Shown one piece after another: positions 1 to 8,875 of a stretch of DNA of 64,000 nt (position 1 is the stretch's first letter; each line of letters begins with the position of its first letter). This stretch comes from Williamsia phyllosphaerae (GTDB lineage Bacteria > Actinomycetota > Actinomycetes > Mycobacteriales > Mycobacteriaceae): contig NZ_BMCS01000002.1 of the NCBI RefSeq assembly GCF_014635305.1, forward strand, positions 806,001-870,000, given 5' to 3'. The notes below the pieces were generated by a model. That model saw only the letters and a list, made by a program, of their open reading frames with translations, did no database searches and had not been told where the DNA came from. The position numbers and the translations under genes are program-made.

Positions 1-461
1 GTTTTCGCGACGAGTTCGGCCAGTGGGACCCACGCGCTCAGCGCCCCGAGCCGTGGTCGCTGTACAACGGCCGCATCCGACGGGGCGAGCAGGTCCGGGT
101 GTTCCCGCTGAGCAACTGGACCGAACTCGACATCTGGCGCTACATCGAACAGGAGGGTCTCGAACTCCCGCCGATCTACTTCGCGCACGAGCGCGAGGTG
201 TTCGAACGCGACGGGATCCTGCTCGCCACATCGGAGTTCACCAGCCCCGCCGACTCCGAGAGCGCGGCCACCGAGTGGGTGCGGTACCGGACCGTGGGCG
301 ATCTGACGATCACCGGCGCCGTGCGATCCCACGCCACCGACATCGCCGGGGTGATCGGGGAGATCTCCGCCGCGACGGTGTCCGAACGAGGCGAGACGCG
401 TGCCGATGACCGGACCTCGGTGGCCGCGATGGAAGACCGCAAGCGCGAGGGATACTTCTGA
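1..461 (+). CDS. cysD: Sulfate adenylyltransferase subunit 2 (CysD), C-terminal part
   Basis: This is the 3' part of a gene that begins before the window. Reading from base 3, the frame gives residues typical of the end of CysD, including FRDEFGQWDPRAQRPE, LYNGR and FPLSNWTELDIWRYI. CysD is the ATP-pyrophosphatase-fold catalytic subunit of ATP sulfurylase; with the CysN GTPase it makes adenosine 5'-phosphosulfate from sulfate and ATP in the cytoplasm. The N-terminal nucleotide-binding loop lies outside the window. The TGA stop shares its last base with the ATG of cysNC, so the two are translationally coupled, as expected for subunits of one complex. Confidence 0.96.
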   Translation, partial: FRDEFGQWDPRAQRPEPWSLYNGRIRRGEQVRVFPLSNWTELDIWRYIEQEGLELPPIYFAHEREVFERDGILLATSEFTSPADSESAATEWVRYRTVGDLTITGAVRSHATDIAGVIGEISAATVSERGETRADDRTSVAAMEDRKREGYF

Positions 462-2371
462 TGAGCACTTCGGCCACGGGCACCGCGACCGCCACCACGA
501 CCCCGACGCGACAGCTTCTGCGACTCGCCACCGCCGGCTCGGTGGACGACGGCAAGTCGACGCTGATCGGGCGGCTGATGTACGACACCGACAGCCTGCC
601 GCTCGACCACCTCGAGGCGGTGATCAAGGACGGCGTCCCCGACCTCGCGGCGCTGTCCGACGGTCTGCGCGCAGAGCAGGAGCAGGGCATCACCATCGAT
701 GTCGCCTACCGGTTCTTCTCCACCGAGCACCGCAACTACATCCTCGCCGACACCCCCGGACACGAGCGCTACACCCGCAACATGTTCACCGGCGCCTCCA
801 CCGCGCACGTCGCGATCCTGCTGGTCGACGCGAGCGCCGGCGTTCTTCGGCAGACCCGTCGGCACGCCCGCATCGCGACCCTGCTCAACGTCAAACACCT
901 CGTCGCCGCGGTCAACAAGATCGATCTGATCGACTTCGACGAGGCTCGGTTCCTCGAACTCGAGGTCGAGCTGCGCGCGCTGGCGGACCGCCTCGGTGCC
1001 GACGAACTGACGGTGATCCCGTTGGCGGCCAAAGCCGGTGACAACGTGGTCCACCGATCGTCGAACACCCCCTGGTACAGCGGTCCCACCCTGCTCGAGC
1101 ACCTCGAGTCGATCGAGCTGGTTGCCCCGAACCCGGTGGCGACCGAGTTGCGGTTGCCGGTGCAGTGGGTGTCGCGGCCGGTGGCCGGCGAACGTCGCCG
1201 TTACACCGGGCGTGTCTCGGCGGGTGCGTTGCGCGTCGGCGATCAGGTGATCGCCCTGCCGTCGGGTTCACGCAGCACAGTGACCGCACTCGACACACTC
1301 GACGACGTGCGCGACGTCGCGGTGGCCCCACTGTCGGTGGCGGTCTCGCTGGCCGACGACATCGACGTGGGCCGTGGCGACGTGATCGTCAGCGGCGCCG
1401 ACGACGCTCACGCGCCGGTCCTGGCCCGCGAACTCGAGGCCACCGTCTGCTGGTTCGGCGACACCCCGCTGCGTGCAGGCGACCGTCTCGCCCTCAAGCA
1501 CACCGCGACCACCGTGCGCGCGACGGTGCAGGCACTGTCGTCACGGTTGGATCCGGAGACGCTCGACGAGCAGGACGCACCGGTCGAGTTGTCGCTTAAC
1601 GACATCGGTGTGGTGACCCTGCGCACGAGCTCGGTGGTCGTCGCCGACCCGTACGCCGGGAACCGGGACGCAGGGGCGTTCATCCTCATCGACGAGGCGT
1701 CCAACGACACCGTCGGCGCCGGAACGATCACCACCGCACGCGAGGTCAAGCCGGGCGCCCAGACACGCAACGACGTGAAATGGCATCCGTCGGCGCTGAA
1801 CCGGGCGCATCGTTGGTCCAAGATCGGGCAGTCCGGTGCCACCGTCTGGCTCACCGGGCTCCCGGCATCGGGCAAGTCCACGGTCGCGGTCGCCCTGGAG
1901 CGAGCCTTGGTCGAATCAGGCCGTACCGCATATCTTCTCGACGGCGACAACGTGCGCCACGGGTTGTCCGACGACCTGGGCTTCACCCCGGGCGATCGGG
2001 CGGAGAACATCCGTCGCGTCGGCCATCTCACCCGTCTGCTCGCCGACGCCGGGGTGGTCGCGATCGCCTCGTTGGTGTCGCCGCTGGAATCCGATCGAGA
2101 GATCGCACGGGCGCTGAACGACGCCGCAGGGTTGCCGTTCATCGAGGTCGCGGTGACCACGCCGTTGGCTGAGTGTGAACGACGCGACCCCAAGGGTCTC
2201 TACGCCCGCGCCCGCGCCGGCGAACTGAAGGGGCTCACCGGGATCGACGCCCCCTACGAGACGCCCCGCAACCCGGATCTGTCCATCGACACGACCGACG
2301 CCGACATCGACGATCTGGTCCGTCAGGTGCTCGCGGTGCTCGACGCGCACGGGTCCGAGGCCGGTCGCTGA
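461..2371 (+). CDS. cysNC: Bifunctional sulfate adenylyltransferase subunit 1 / APS kinase (CysNC)
   Basis: This 636-aa fusion has two parts. The N-terminal half is an EF-Tu-like GTPase (CysN), with the G1 loop GSVDDGKST at about residues 26-34, DTPGHERYTRNM as G3 and NKID as G4, followed by beta-barrel domains. The C-terminal part from about residue 445 is adenylylsulfate kinase (CysC), with Walker A GLPASGKST at about 466-474 and the DGDNVRHGL substrate motif. Together with CysD it activates sulfate to APS and then phosphorylates it to PAPS for assimilation and sulfation. The fused form is usual in Mycobacteriales. It ends 6 bp from a convergent crotonase gene, with no clear terminator between them. 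Confidence 0.97.
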   Translation: MSTSATGTATATTTPTRQLLRLATAGSVDDGKSTLIGRLMYDTDSLPLDHLEAVIKDGVPDLAALSDGLRAEQEQGITIDVAYRFFSTEHRNYILADTPGHERYTRNMFTGASTAHVAILLVDASAGVLRQTRRHARIATLLNVKHLVAAVNKIDLIDFDEARFLELEVELRALADRLGADELTVIPLAAKAGDNVVHRSSNTPWYSGPTLLEHLESIELVAPNPVATELRLPVQWVSRPVAGERRRYTGRVSAGALRVGDQVIALPSGSRSTVTALDTLDDVRDVAVAPLSVAVSLADDIDVGRGDVIVSGADDAHAPVLARELEATVCWFGDTPLRAGDRLALKHTATTVRATVQALSSRLDPETLDEQDAPVELSLNDIGVVTLRTSSVVVADPYAGNRDAGAFILIDEASNDTVGAGTITTAREVKPGAQTRNDVKWHPSALNRAHRWSKIGQSGATVWLTGLPASGKSTVAVALERALVESGRTAYLLDGDNVRHGLSDDLGFTPGDRAENIRRVGHLTRLLADAGVVAIASLVSPLESDREIARALNDAAGLPFIEVAVTTPLAECERRDPKGLYARARAGELKGLTGIDAPYETPRNPDLSIDTTDADIDDLVRQVLAVLDAHGSEAGR

Positions 2372-2377
2372 GTCCGC

Positions 2378-3166
2378 TCAGCGTCCGGTGAACTCGGCGT
2401 CGCGACGTTCGACGAACGACTGCACCCCCTCGGCGCCGTCGGCGGTGGCGAACAGACGGGCGACGTCGGGCTGCAGCTGCGCGATCGCCGCGTCGTCGCC
2501 CTCCCGCCGTGCGCGATGGGCGCCGGCCAACACCGCGCCGACGCCGAGCGGCGCAGCCTTGTCGGCGATGGTGTGGGCGATCTCGCGGGCCCGGTCGATC
2601 GGGGTGTCGGCGAGTTCCTGGACCAGACCGATCCGATGGGCTTCGGTGCCGTCGAACTCGTCTCCGGTGAGCATCCACCGCATCGCGTTGCCCCAGCCGG
2701 TCTCGCGCGGGAACCGCAGGGTGGCGCCGCCGAACGGGTAGATCCCGCGCCGGACCTCGAGCTGACTGAAGCGTGCGTCCGGTGTCACCACGCGAATGTC
2801 CGCGGCGAGCAGGAGTTCGATCCCCAGGGTGAGCACCCGCCCCTGGGCCGCGGCGACGAGGGGCGTCATCCAGTCGCCGTCCAGACGCCACGGGTCCCGT
2901 CCGTCCGACGGGTAGGTGGCCGTACCGGAGGCGATCGCGGGTCCGACGTCGACGAGGTCGAGGCCCGCGGTGAAGTGGTCGCCGTGTGCGAACAGCACGC
3001 CGCAGCGCAGATCGGGGTCGGACTCGAGGAGAGCGTAGGCGCGGGAGAGGTCGGCAAGCATCGCCAGGTCGAACGCGTTGCGCTTCTCCGGCCGGTTCAG
3101 TCCGATCAGCAAGACGTGCCCGTCGCGTTCGGTCGTGATCGTGTCGCCGGAGGTGGTCTCGGTCAT
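2378..3166 (-). CDS. Enoyl-CoA hydratase/isomerase (crotonase) family protein
   Basis: The protein has 262 aa, the usual length for crotonases. It opens with the family signature (LNRPEKRNAFDLAMLADL), which forms the CoA-binding first strand and helix. The segment around FAHGDHFTAGLDLVDV is the oxyanion-hole region of the fold. Members hydrate or isomerise enoyl-CoA thioesters in beta-oxidation and related catabolism, and the substrate cannot be deduced here. The gene is transcribed divergently from the Old Yellow Enzyme fusion at 3243, leaving a 76-bp shared promoter region. It stands alone, without beta-oxidation partners. The family call is secure and the specific reaction is unknown. Confidence 0.9.
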   Translation of the reverse strand: MTETTSGDTITTERDGHVLLIGLNRPEKRNAFDLAMLADLSRAYALLESDPDLRCGVLFAHGDHFTAGLDLVDVGPAIASGTATYPSDGRDPWRLDGDWMTPLVAAAQGRVLTLGIELLLAADIRVVTPDARFSQLEVRRGIYPFGGATLRFPRETGWGNAMRWMLTGDEFDGTEAHRIGLVQELADTPIDRAREIAHTIADKAAPLGVGAVLAGAHRARREGDDAAIAQLQPDVARLFATADGAEGVQSFVERRDAEFTGR

Positions 3167-3242
3167 GGCGGTCCTGTCGTCGCGGTATTAGTTATGGCAT
3201 CATGCATACAACCACAGCATCCACCACGACGGACGGCCGACG

Positions 3243-4985
3243 ATGCCCGCAGAAACGACCACCGACAGCCTCGCGACCGCCGCGGCCACGCTCAACGACC
3301 CACTGACGCTGCGATGCGGACAGGTCCTGCCCAATCGGGTGATGAAGGCTGCGCTCAGTGAAGGGTTGGCCACGCCGGAACACGGCCCGGACACCCGACT
3401 CGAGCGGCTGTACTCCCAGTGGGGCGCGGGCGGCTACGGGCTGGTGATCACCGGCAACGTGATGGTGGATCGGCTGCACCTGGGCGAGCCCGGCAACATC
3501 GTCATCGAGGATGACCGTCACCTCGACGGTCTCACCCGGTGGGCCAAGACCACCCAGGACGGCGGGTCACCGATCTGGATGCAGCTCAATCACCCCGGCC
3601 GACAGGCGAACCCGTTGGCGACGCGGTCCCGACCGGTCGCCCCCTCGGCGATCGCGGTGAACATCCCGGGGATCCCCGCGCCGCGAGCGCTCACCGATTC
3701 CGAGATCCTCGACATCATCGACCGGTTCGCCGAAGCCGCATCGGTCGCCGAGGCGGCCGGCTTCAACGGGGTGCAGATCCACGGCGCCCACGGTTACCTG
3801 GTCTCGCAGTTCCTCTCGCCGCTGGCCAACCGCCGCACCGACCGGTGGGGCGGGAGCCCGGACGCGCGCATGCATTTCGTCCTCGAGGTGGTCCGCGCCA
3901 TCCGCGGGACGGTGTCCCCCGGGTTCGCGGTGGGGATCAAGCTCAACTCCGCCGATTTCCAGAAGGGTGGGTTCGACGAGGTCGAATCACGCTCGGTCAT
4001 CGAACATCTGGTCGGCGAGAAGATCGACCTCATCGAGATCAGCGGCGGTAGCTACGAGTCACCGGCCATGATGGGGCGCAGCGACTCGGCCGCCTCGGAG
4101 AGCACCCGTCGCCGCGAAGCGTATTTCCTCTCCTACGCCCAGACCGTCCGCGGTGCCGCGGCCGATGTCCCCCTCGCGGTGACCGGCGGTTTCCGCACCG
4201 CCACGGCGATGAGCGCGGCCGTGGGCTCGGGTGACTGCGACGTCGTCGGCCTGGGCCGACCGGCCGCGATCTCCCCGACGGCGGCGCGGTCGGTGATCGA
4301 TGGTCATTCCGAGCGTCTCGACGCACCCGCGATCTCGCTGGGGTTGCCGCCGAAGCTCGCGGCGACCGGCGCGGTGCGGTCGTTGGACGGGGCGTTGGAT
4401 CTGCAGTGGCACACCGATCAACTCCACCTGATCGGGTCCGGCGGGACGCCCGACCCGGATCGGTCCGCCTGGCGGACCGCGGCGACGATTGTGCGGCGCA
4501 ACGGATTCGACGCGTTCCGTAGCCGCCGCGGTGGTGCATCGACGGTCCTCGACGAGGCGGCGCTCGCGCGGAAGTTCCGGCGAGAGCGGGCCGTCGGACG
4601 CTATGTCGCGAACCCGGCGATGCGCGGGCTGACCGCAGCGGGGATCCGGACGTCGCTCATGACCGACATCGAGACGACCGGCCGCAAGACCGGACTGCAG
4701 CGGCAGGTGCCCGTGTCGGCGGCGTTCGACGAGACCGGCGCCTGGATCATCTCGCAGCACGGCACGCGGTCCGGTTGGGGCGCCAACATCGCCGACAACC
4801 CGTCGGTGCGGGTCCGTCAGGGCACGCGGTGGCGTACGGCCACCGCGGCGTTCGTCCCCGATGACGATGTCATCGACCGCGCGCGGAGCTTCTCCGACAA
4901 CCCCCTAATCGGACGGCTGATCGGCTCGACCTTCCGGGCGCTGCAGACCACCCCGGTCTCGGTGCGCATCACCTTCACCGACTGA
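3243..4985 (+). CDS. Old Yellow Enzyme-type flavin oxidoreductase fused to a Ddn-like (deazaflavin F420) domain
   Basis: The protein has 580 aa; a stand-alone Old Yellow Enzyme of this class has about 360-400. Residues 1 to about 400 form the FMN-binding TIM barrel, with HGAHGYLVSQFLSPLANRR as the active-site His pair and loop, the family marker RTDRWGGS, and a glycine-rich phosphate-binding end (GLGRPAA). After a linker, residues of about 455-580 match the Ddn/nitroreductase family of F420H2-dependent split-barrel proteins (TTGRKTGLQRQVPV, then SQHGTRSGWGANIADNP). One chain therefore appears to carry two redox modules with different cofactors. The expected activity is ene-reduction of activated alkenes or quinones. 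The ATG start lacks a strong Shine-Dalgarno sequence. The fusion is seen directly; the function of the second domain is inferred. Confidence 0.88.
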   Translation: MPAETTTDSLATAAATLNDPLTLRCGQVLPNRVMKAALSEGLATPEHGPDTRLERLYSQWGAGGYGLVITGNVMVDRLHLGEPGNIVIEDDRHLDGLTRWAKTTQDGGSPIWMQLNHPGRQANPLATRSRPVAPSAIAVNIPGIPAPRALTDSEILDIIDRFAEAASVAEAAGFNGVQIHGAHGYLVSQFLSPLANRRTDRWGGSPDARMHFVLEVVRAIRGTVSPGFAVGIKLNSADFQKGGFDEVESRSVIEHLVGEKIDLIEISGGSYESPAMMGRSDSAASESTRRREAYFLSYAQTVRGAAADVPLAVTGGFRTATAMSAAVGSGDCDVVGLGRPAAISPTAARSVIDGHSERLDAPAISLGLPPKLAATGAVRSLDGALDLQWHTDQLHLIGSGGTPDPDRSAWRTAATIVRRNGFDAFRSRRGGASTVLDEAALARKFRRERAVGRYVANPAMRGLTAAGIRTSLMTDIETTGRKTGLQRQVPVSAAFDETGAWIISQHGTRSGWGANIADNPSVRVRQGTRWRTATAAFVPDDDVIDRARSFSDNPLIGRLIGSTFRALQTTPVSVRITFTD

Positions 4986-4996
4986 GGAGCCCTCAG
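4982..4996. terminator. Small hairpin made from the two facing stop codons
   Basis: CTGAGG-AGC-CCTCAG is a 6-bp stem with a 3-nt loop. It contains the TGA of the oxidoreductase fusion on the + strand and the TGA of the aldolase on the - strand. It lacks a U-tract. It may act as a weak bidirectional terminator between these convergent genes, but the stem is short. Confidence 0.3.
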
Positions 4997-5778
4997 CGCA
5001 GTTGGTCGACCGACTGCCTGGCCTGCGCGGCGTGGAGATGAGTGGCGGCGCTGATCTCGAGGTGGGTGAGGTCGTTGGCGATGCACGCGAAGGTGTAGCC
5101 CCGGCTCATGCGGTGCGCGGCGGTGAGACCGTCGGGGGCGTGGATGCCGGCCGCAACGCCTGCGGCACGGGCGGCGTCGGCCACCGACCGCAGTGCATGC
5201 TCGTACTCGTCGTCGACCGACGGGTCGTAGGGGAACGCCCCGCCCAACGCGATGGACAGATCCGACGGTCCGACGTACACGCCGTCGAGACCGTCGACCG
5301 CACAAATGGATTCGATGTTCCGCACCGCCTCCAATGTCTCGATCATCGCGATGACGAGGGTGGAGTCGTTGGCATCGGCCGGACGTGGCCCGATGCGGAG
5401 CGCGGAACGGGCGGGTCCGTAGGACCGAACCCCCTGGGGCGCATAGCGGGTGGCGGCGACGGCGTGGGTGGCCTGCTCCGGGGTGTTGATCATCGGGACG
5501 ATGACGCCGACGGCCCCCGCGTCGAGGGCGCGTTCGATCAGTCGCTCGGAGTTCTCACCCACGCGCACCATGCCGACGGCGGAGCGGCCCGCGTCGATCG
5601 CGAGGATGCCGTTGAGGATTCCCGAATAGCCCATCATCCCGTGCTGCTCGTCGAGGCAGACGAAGTCGTAGCCGAGTCGTGCGATCCGTTCGGTCGCGGG
5701 CGGCGCGTCGAGCGTCACCCAGTAGCCGATGGAGTCCTCGCGATTGCGAATGCGTCGAGCGAATGTGATGGCGTCCAC
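4993..5778 (-). CDS. HpcH/HpaI-family aldolase/citrate lyase
   Basis: This 261-aa protein of the pyruvate-aldolase TIM-barrel family is of normal length. Visible landmarks are the catalytic-base segment CLDEQHG, the pyruvate-binding segment APQGVRSYGPAR, and the metal-ligand regions IAMIETLEAV (Glu) and GVYVGPSDLSIALG (Asp). Such enzymes cleave or form 2-keto-hydroxy acids such as 4-hydroxy-2-oxoacids. The first codon is GTG at 5776-5778, preceded by AGAGAGG. The leader just upstream holds a 7-bp inverted repeat. No aromatic meta-cleavage partners are next to it, so the substrate is unknown. Confidence 0.87.
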   Translation of the reverse strand: MDAITFARRIRNREDSIGYWVTLDAPPATERIARLGYDFVCLDEQHGMMGYSGILNGILAIDAGRSAVGMVRVGENSERLIERALDAGAVGVIVPMINTPEQATHAVAATRYAPQGVRSYGPARSALRIGPRPADANDSTLVIAMIETLEAVRNIESICAVDGLDGVYVGPSDLSIALGGAFPYDPSVDDEYEHALRSVADAARAAGVAAGIHAPDGLTAAHRMSRGYTFACIANDLTHLEISAATHLHAAQARQSVDQLR

Positions 5779-5781
5779 GGT

Positions 5782-5808
5782 TGAGACCTCTCTGTTGCCT
5801 GGGTCTCA
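5782..5808. promoter_or_regulatory. Inverted repeat in the aldolase leader
   Basis: TGAGACC at 5782-5788 and GGTCTCA at 5802-5808 form perfect 7-bp arms around 13 nt, directly upstream of the aldolase GTG start. The arm nearest the gene abuts its Shine-Dalgarno region. It could be a repressor operator or a leader hairpin. No regulator gene is adjacent, so its use is unproven. Confidence 0.35.
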
Positions 5809-5934
5809 CTGTGGCGCCATCAGGGTGCCGCCGTCAACGCGTCGTGACTGAACATAATGAACTCAACGACGACGAGCGCGACGGCGGCACGCTAGGTTTG
5901 GGTTGGGCGCGGTGCGCTCACGATCAGCGTTGTC

Positions 5935-6681
5935 TCACAACGAATGCCAGAACGACATCAGCGCAGTGGCGCCGCGTTCCGGATCTTCCACCATCCACCA
6001 GTGCCCGAGTCCGTCGAGCACCTCGGTCCGGGCACCGGCACGGGCCGCTGCGCGCCGCCGGATCTCGTCGGTACCGACGTAGGGGTCGTCGGTGGCGAGC
6101 AGACACAGTCCGGGACGAGCGGCCGCGCGCTCGAGATGTCGGCCCGCCTCGGCCAGACCGGGGTGCCGGGCCGACCGGTAGAGCAACAGCAGAGCCCGCC
6201 CCATCTCCGGCCCCTGACCGACCGCGACCTTCGCCGCGACGGGCGGCGTCATGCCCAACGCGATCATGTTCTCGGTGCGGTCGGTGACCGTGCCGCCCAT
6301 CATCGCGTCGACGAGACTTTCGCCGTCTCCGGGCGTCTGCCACACGCGGGCGACGTCGTGCCAGACGTACTCCGGGTCGAAGACTCCGATGATGTCGGTG
6401 GCCCAGCTGCGCACGAGTTCGGGCCGACGCATCATCAGGTTCACTACGTGGTTGCCGCCCCAGTCGTGTCCGACGAGATCGACCGGACCGTCGATGATCG
6501 CCAGTTCTGCTTCTAGCCAATCCCGGTGGTCTTCGAAGCCGCCCGGCCAACCATCGGGCAGGGGCGCGCCGAACCCCGGCGGCGACAGACGGATCACGTC
6601 ATCGCGGTCGAGCGCCTCCACCAGCGGATCCCAGACCGCGTCGGTCTCCGGGTTGCCGTGCACGAGAACGACGGTCATCAC
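5935..6681 (-). CDS. Alpha/beta hydrolase
   Basis: This 248-aa alpha/beta-hydrolase has the oxyanion segment LVHGNPE near the N-terminus, the nucleophile elbow GHDWGG with Asp73, and a late catalytic His in LDGLGHWWM. An Asp nucleophile followed by Trp is typical of haloalkane dehalogenases and epoxide hydrolases, so an ester-alkyl intermediate mechanism is likely. No cap domain can be assigned with confidence. The gene starts with ATGATG; both are possible starts. It is monocistronic, with dodecin upstream in the same direction. Confidence 0.88.
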   Translation of the reverse strand: MMTVVLVHGNPETDAVWDPLVEALDRDDVIRLSPPGFGAPLPDGWPGGFEDHRDWLEAELAIIDGPVDLVGHDWGGNHVVNLMMRRPELVRSWATDIIGVFDPEYVWHDVARVWQTPGDGESLVDAMMGGTVTDRTENMIALGMTPPVAAKVAVGQGPEMGRALLLLYRSARHPGLAEAGRHLERAAARPGLCLLATDDPYVGTDEIRRRAAARAGARTEVLDGLGHWWMVEDPERGATALMSFWHSL

Positions 6682-6755
6682 CGCATCGTGGCACAGACGG
6701 ATCGCCGGCGGGCGTCACTCCGACGATCCCCCTGTGCACCGGAGAACCGCAGAGG

Positions 6756-6968
6756 TCAGGAGTCCTCGAGCTTGAACCCGACCTTCAGCGTCACCTGGAA
6801 ATGGGCGACCTGACCGTTCTCGATGTGTCCCCGCGTCTCGACGACCTCGAACCACTCGAGGTTGCGGACCGTGCTGCTCGCCCGAGTGACGGCACCCTTG
6901 ATGGCGTCATCGATGCTCGTCGTCGACGATCCGACGATCTCGGTGATGCGGTAAACGCTGTCGCTCAT
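6756..6968 (-). CDS. Dodecin family flavin-binding protein
   Basis: This 70-aa protein starts [15 protein letters not shown] and has the dodecin layout of one helix packed on a three-stranded sheet ([10 protein letters not shown], then [13 protein letters not shown] and [15 protein letters not shown]). Dodecins assemble as dodecamers that store or buffer FMN/riboflavin or CoA in the cytoplasm. I chose the ATG at 6968, although the frame stays open further upstream, because GGGAGAATC lies just before it and the resulting length is normal for the family. It is one of many flavin-linked functions in the window. Confidence 0.92.
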   Translation of the reverse strand: MSDSVYRITEIVGSSTTSIDDAIKGAVTRASSTVRNLEWFEVVETRGHIENGQVAHFQVTLKVGFKLEDS

Positions 6969-7106
6969 GATGATTCTCCCTGTGTGGCGGGTCGTTACGG
7001 TGGCACGAGGTCTCGCGCCGCGCCGGGTTCTGGACGTCGGCAACCGGTCGTACCTGGCGCCCTTTCACCCTAGGTCGGCCCGACGAACAGCCGCAGCATT
7101 CTGGTC

Positions 7107-7137
7107 GGGCTGATCCGATCGCCGCGTGGATCAGCCC
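7107..7137 (-). terminator. Hairpin at the end of the sulfurtransferase gene
   Basis: GGGCTGATCC at 7107-7116 and GGATCAGCCC at 7128-7137 are perfect 10-bp arms with an 11-nt loop. The first transcribed arm contains the sulfurtransferase stop codon. There is no U-tract, as is common for actinobacterial hairpin terminators. Confidence 0.5.
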
Positions 7138-7970
7138 GGCTGGTCGCCGGTGGCGGCCGGACGAGTGGAATCGGCCGACCACTGCGACCACGACCCTGGA
7201 TACAGCGTCGCGTCGATGCCGGCGATGGCGAGCGCGGCGATCTGATGGGCAGCCGTCACCCCGGACCCGCAGTACACGGTGGTCGGGGTGCCCGGCTCGA
7301 CCCCCAGCGCGGAGAAACGCGCACGCAACTCATCCGGTGATCGAAACCGGCCGTCGCCGTTCAGGTTGTCCGCCGTGGGTGCGCTGAGGGCGCCCGGGAT
7401 GTGGCCGGCCCGAGGATCGACCGGTTCGCTCTCACCGCGGTAGCGTTCGCCGGCGCGGGCATCGAGCAGGATCCCATCGGCGGTCGCGACCCCGTCCACG
7501 TCGACGGTCGGAGCGTGACCGCCCGTGAGTTCCACGGTGCCGTGTGACGACGCCGTCTCCTCACCGGACAGAAGGTCGAGGTCCGCGTCCCGCCACGAGC
7601 GCAGCCCACCGTCGAGCAGCATCACGTCGGTCAGCCCCGCCCACCGCAGCAGCCACCAGGCACGTGCCGCCGCCTGATTGCCGTTGTCGTCGTAGGCGAC
7701 GACGGTGGAGTCGGGGTCGATGCCCCAGCGACGCGCCGCGTCCTGCAGCGCAGCGATGTCCGGCAGCGGGTGCCGGCCGTCGCGCGGCCCGGCCGGTGAG
7801 GCGAGGTCGGTGTTCAGGTCGACGTAGATCGCGCCGGGGATGTGGCCGTTGCGATAGTGCTCATGGCCGCGATCGTCGCCGAGTTGCCACCGCACGTCGA
7901 GCAGAACCGGCGGGTCGACACCCTCGAGTCGGGCACGGAGTTCGTCGGCGGTGATCGTCACTTCGGTCAT
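7131..7970 (-). CDS. Thiosulfate/3-mercaptopyruvate sulfurtransferase (two rhodanese domains)
   Basis: This 279-aa protein has two rhodanese domains. The N-terminal one is inactive-like (residues about 5-125). The C-terminal one carries the active-site loop CGSGVTAAH with Cys234. A CGSGVT loop favours 3-mercaptopyruvate over thiosulfate as sulfur donor. It probably transfers sulfane sulfur in the cytoplasm for cysteine breakdown, cyanide detoxification or cofactor sulfuration. The family length is about 280 aa, so the gene is complete. It is read on its own and ends in a strong hairpin. Confidence 0.93.
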   Translation of the reverse strand: MTEVTITADELRARLEGVDPPVLLDVRWQLGDDRGHEHYRNGHIPGAIYVDLNTDLASPAGPRDGRHPLPDIAALQDAARRWGIDPDSTVVAYDDNGNQAAARAWWLLRWAGLTDVMLLDGGLRSWRDADLDLLSGEETASSHGTVELTGGHAPTVDVDGVATADGILLDARAGERYRGESEPVDPRAGHIPGALSAPTADNLNGDGRFRSPDELRARFSALGVEPGTPTTVYCGSGVTAAHQIAALAIAGIDATLYPGSWSQWSADSTRPAATGDQPG

Positions 7971-8098
7971 CGCGGTGATCCTGCCAGTGCGCCGACGAAC
8001 CGGCCAGCGGTCACATCGCCCGGCGTCCGCGCGGAAGTTTCCGGCGGCGTTCGACGTTGAACGGCGCTGAGCAGTTTCACGCCCACGAGAGGACGACC

Positions 8099-8866
8099 GT
8101 GACGATCACCCGGGACACCGACACCTTCACCACCGACTGGCAGCGTTGGCACGCCCAACGGGTCGGTGCGGCGAAGGCGGCCTACGGCCTGGCCGCGGTG
8201 ACCGGAACGCACTGGATCGGTGCGGAGCCCTCCGACTACCCCGGCGTCCCGGGACGGTGGTCGGTGCGCGACGGACGCGTCGTCGGGACCGATGTGGTCG
8301 GCGCGCCCCTCGACCTCGAGGTCGGCACGGCGTGGCGTCTGGGCGATACGGACCTCGAGGTGCGGGTGCTCTCGCGGGGCGACGACGTGGCCATCCGTGT
8401 CGTCGACCCTGCGGCAGAGACGCGGTCGGAGCTCCTCGACATCGACGCGTTCGAGCCCGATCCGGCCTGGGTGGTTCAGGGTCGGTTCACCGCGGCCGAA
8501 TCCGACGCGACCATCACCGTCGACCACGCCGATGGCGCGGTCCTCGACGACCCGCTCGCCGGCCACATCGCGGTCGTCCTCGACGGGGAGACGCACTCGC
8601 TCGCTGCGTTCCCGGTGGCGGGCGGCGGTCTGCAGGTCTCGTTCAGCGATGCGACCAGCGGTTCGGAGACAGCCCGGTTCCGGTTCGTCACCACCGCCGC
8701 GCCCGACGACGAGGGCGGGGTGTCGATCGACTTCAACCGCTCCTACCTACCGCCGAGCACATTCACCGCCTATTATCTGTGCCCGATGCCGCCTGAGCAG
8801 AACCGACTGTCGGTCGACATCCGGGCCGGTGAGAAGCTGCCTCGGACCACCGCCGACCACGCGTAG
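8099..8866 (+). CDS. DUF1684 domain protein
   Basis: This is a DUF1684 protein of 255 aa from the chosen start. The C-terminal family signature is visible as DFNRSYLPPSTFTAYYLCP followed by ENRL-like EQNRLSVDIRAGEKLP. DUF1684 proteins are widespread in bacteria and have no established biochemical role. I chose GTG at 8099 because AGAGGACG precedes it; a TTG at 8057 would add 14 residues but has no ribosome-binding site. The stop codon TAG is part of the TAGCAT element that may drive the next small gene. Confidence 0.85.
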   Translation: MTITRDTDTFTTDWQRWHAQRVGAAKAAYGLAAVTGTHWIGAEPSDYPGVPGRWSVRDGRVVGTDVVGAPLDLEVGTAWRLGDTDLEVRVLSRGDDVAIRVVDPAAETRSELLDIDAFEPDPAWVVQGRFTAAESDATITVDHADGAVLDDPLAGHIAVVLDGETHSLAAFPVAGGGLQVSFSDATSGSETARFRFVTTAAPDDEGGVSIDFNRSYLPPSTFTAYYLCPMPPEQNRLSVDIRAGEKLPRTTADHA

Positions 8867-8869
8867 CAT
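8864..8869 (+). promoter_or_regulatory. -10 element (TAGCAT) for a leaderless small gene
   Basis: TAGCAT overlaps the TAG stop of the DUF1684 gene. Its last T lies 7 nt before the ATG at 8876, the distance at which transcription would start on the A of ATG. The same arrangement occurs at several other genes in the window. No clear -35 is seen. Confidence 0.4.
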
Positions 8870-8875
8870 CACGCG

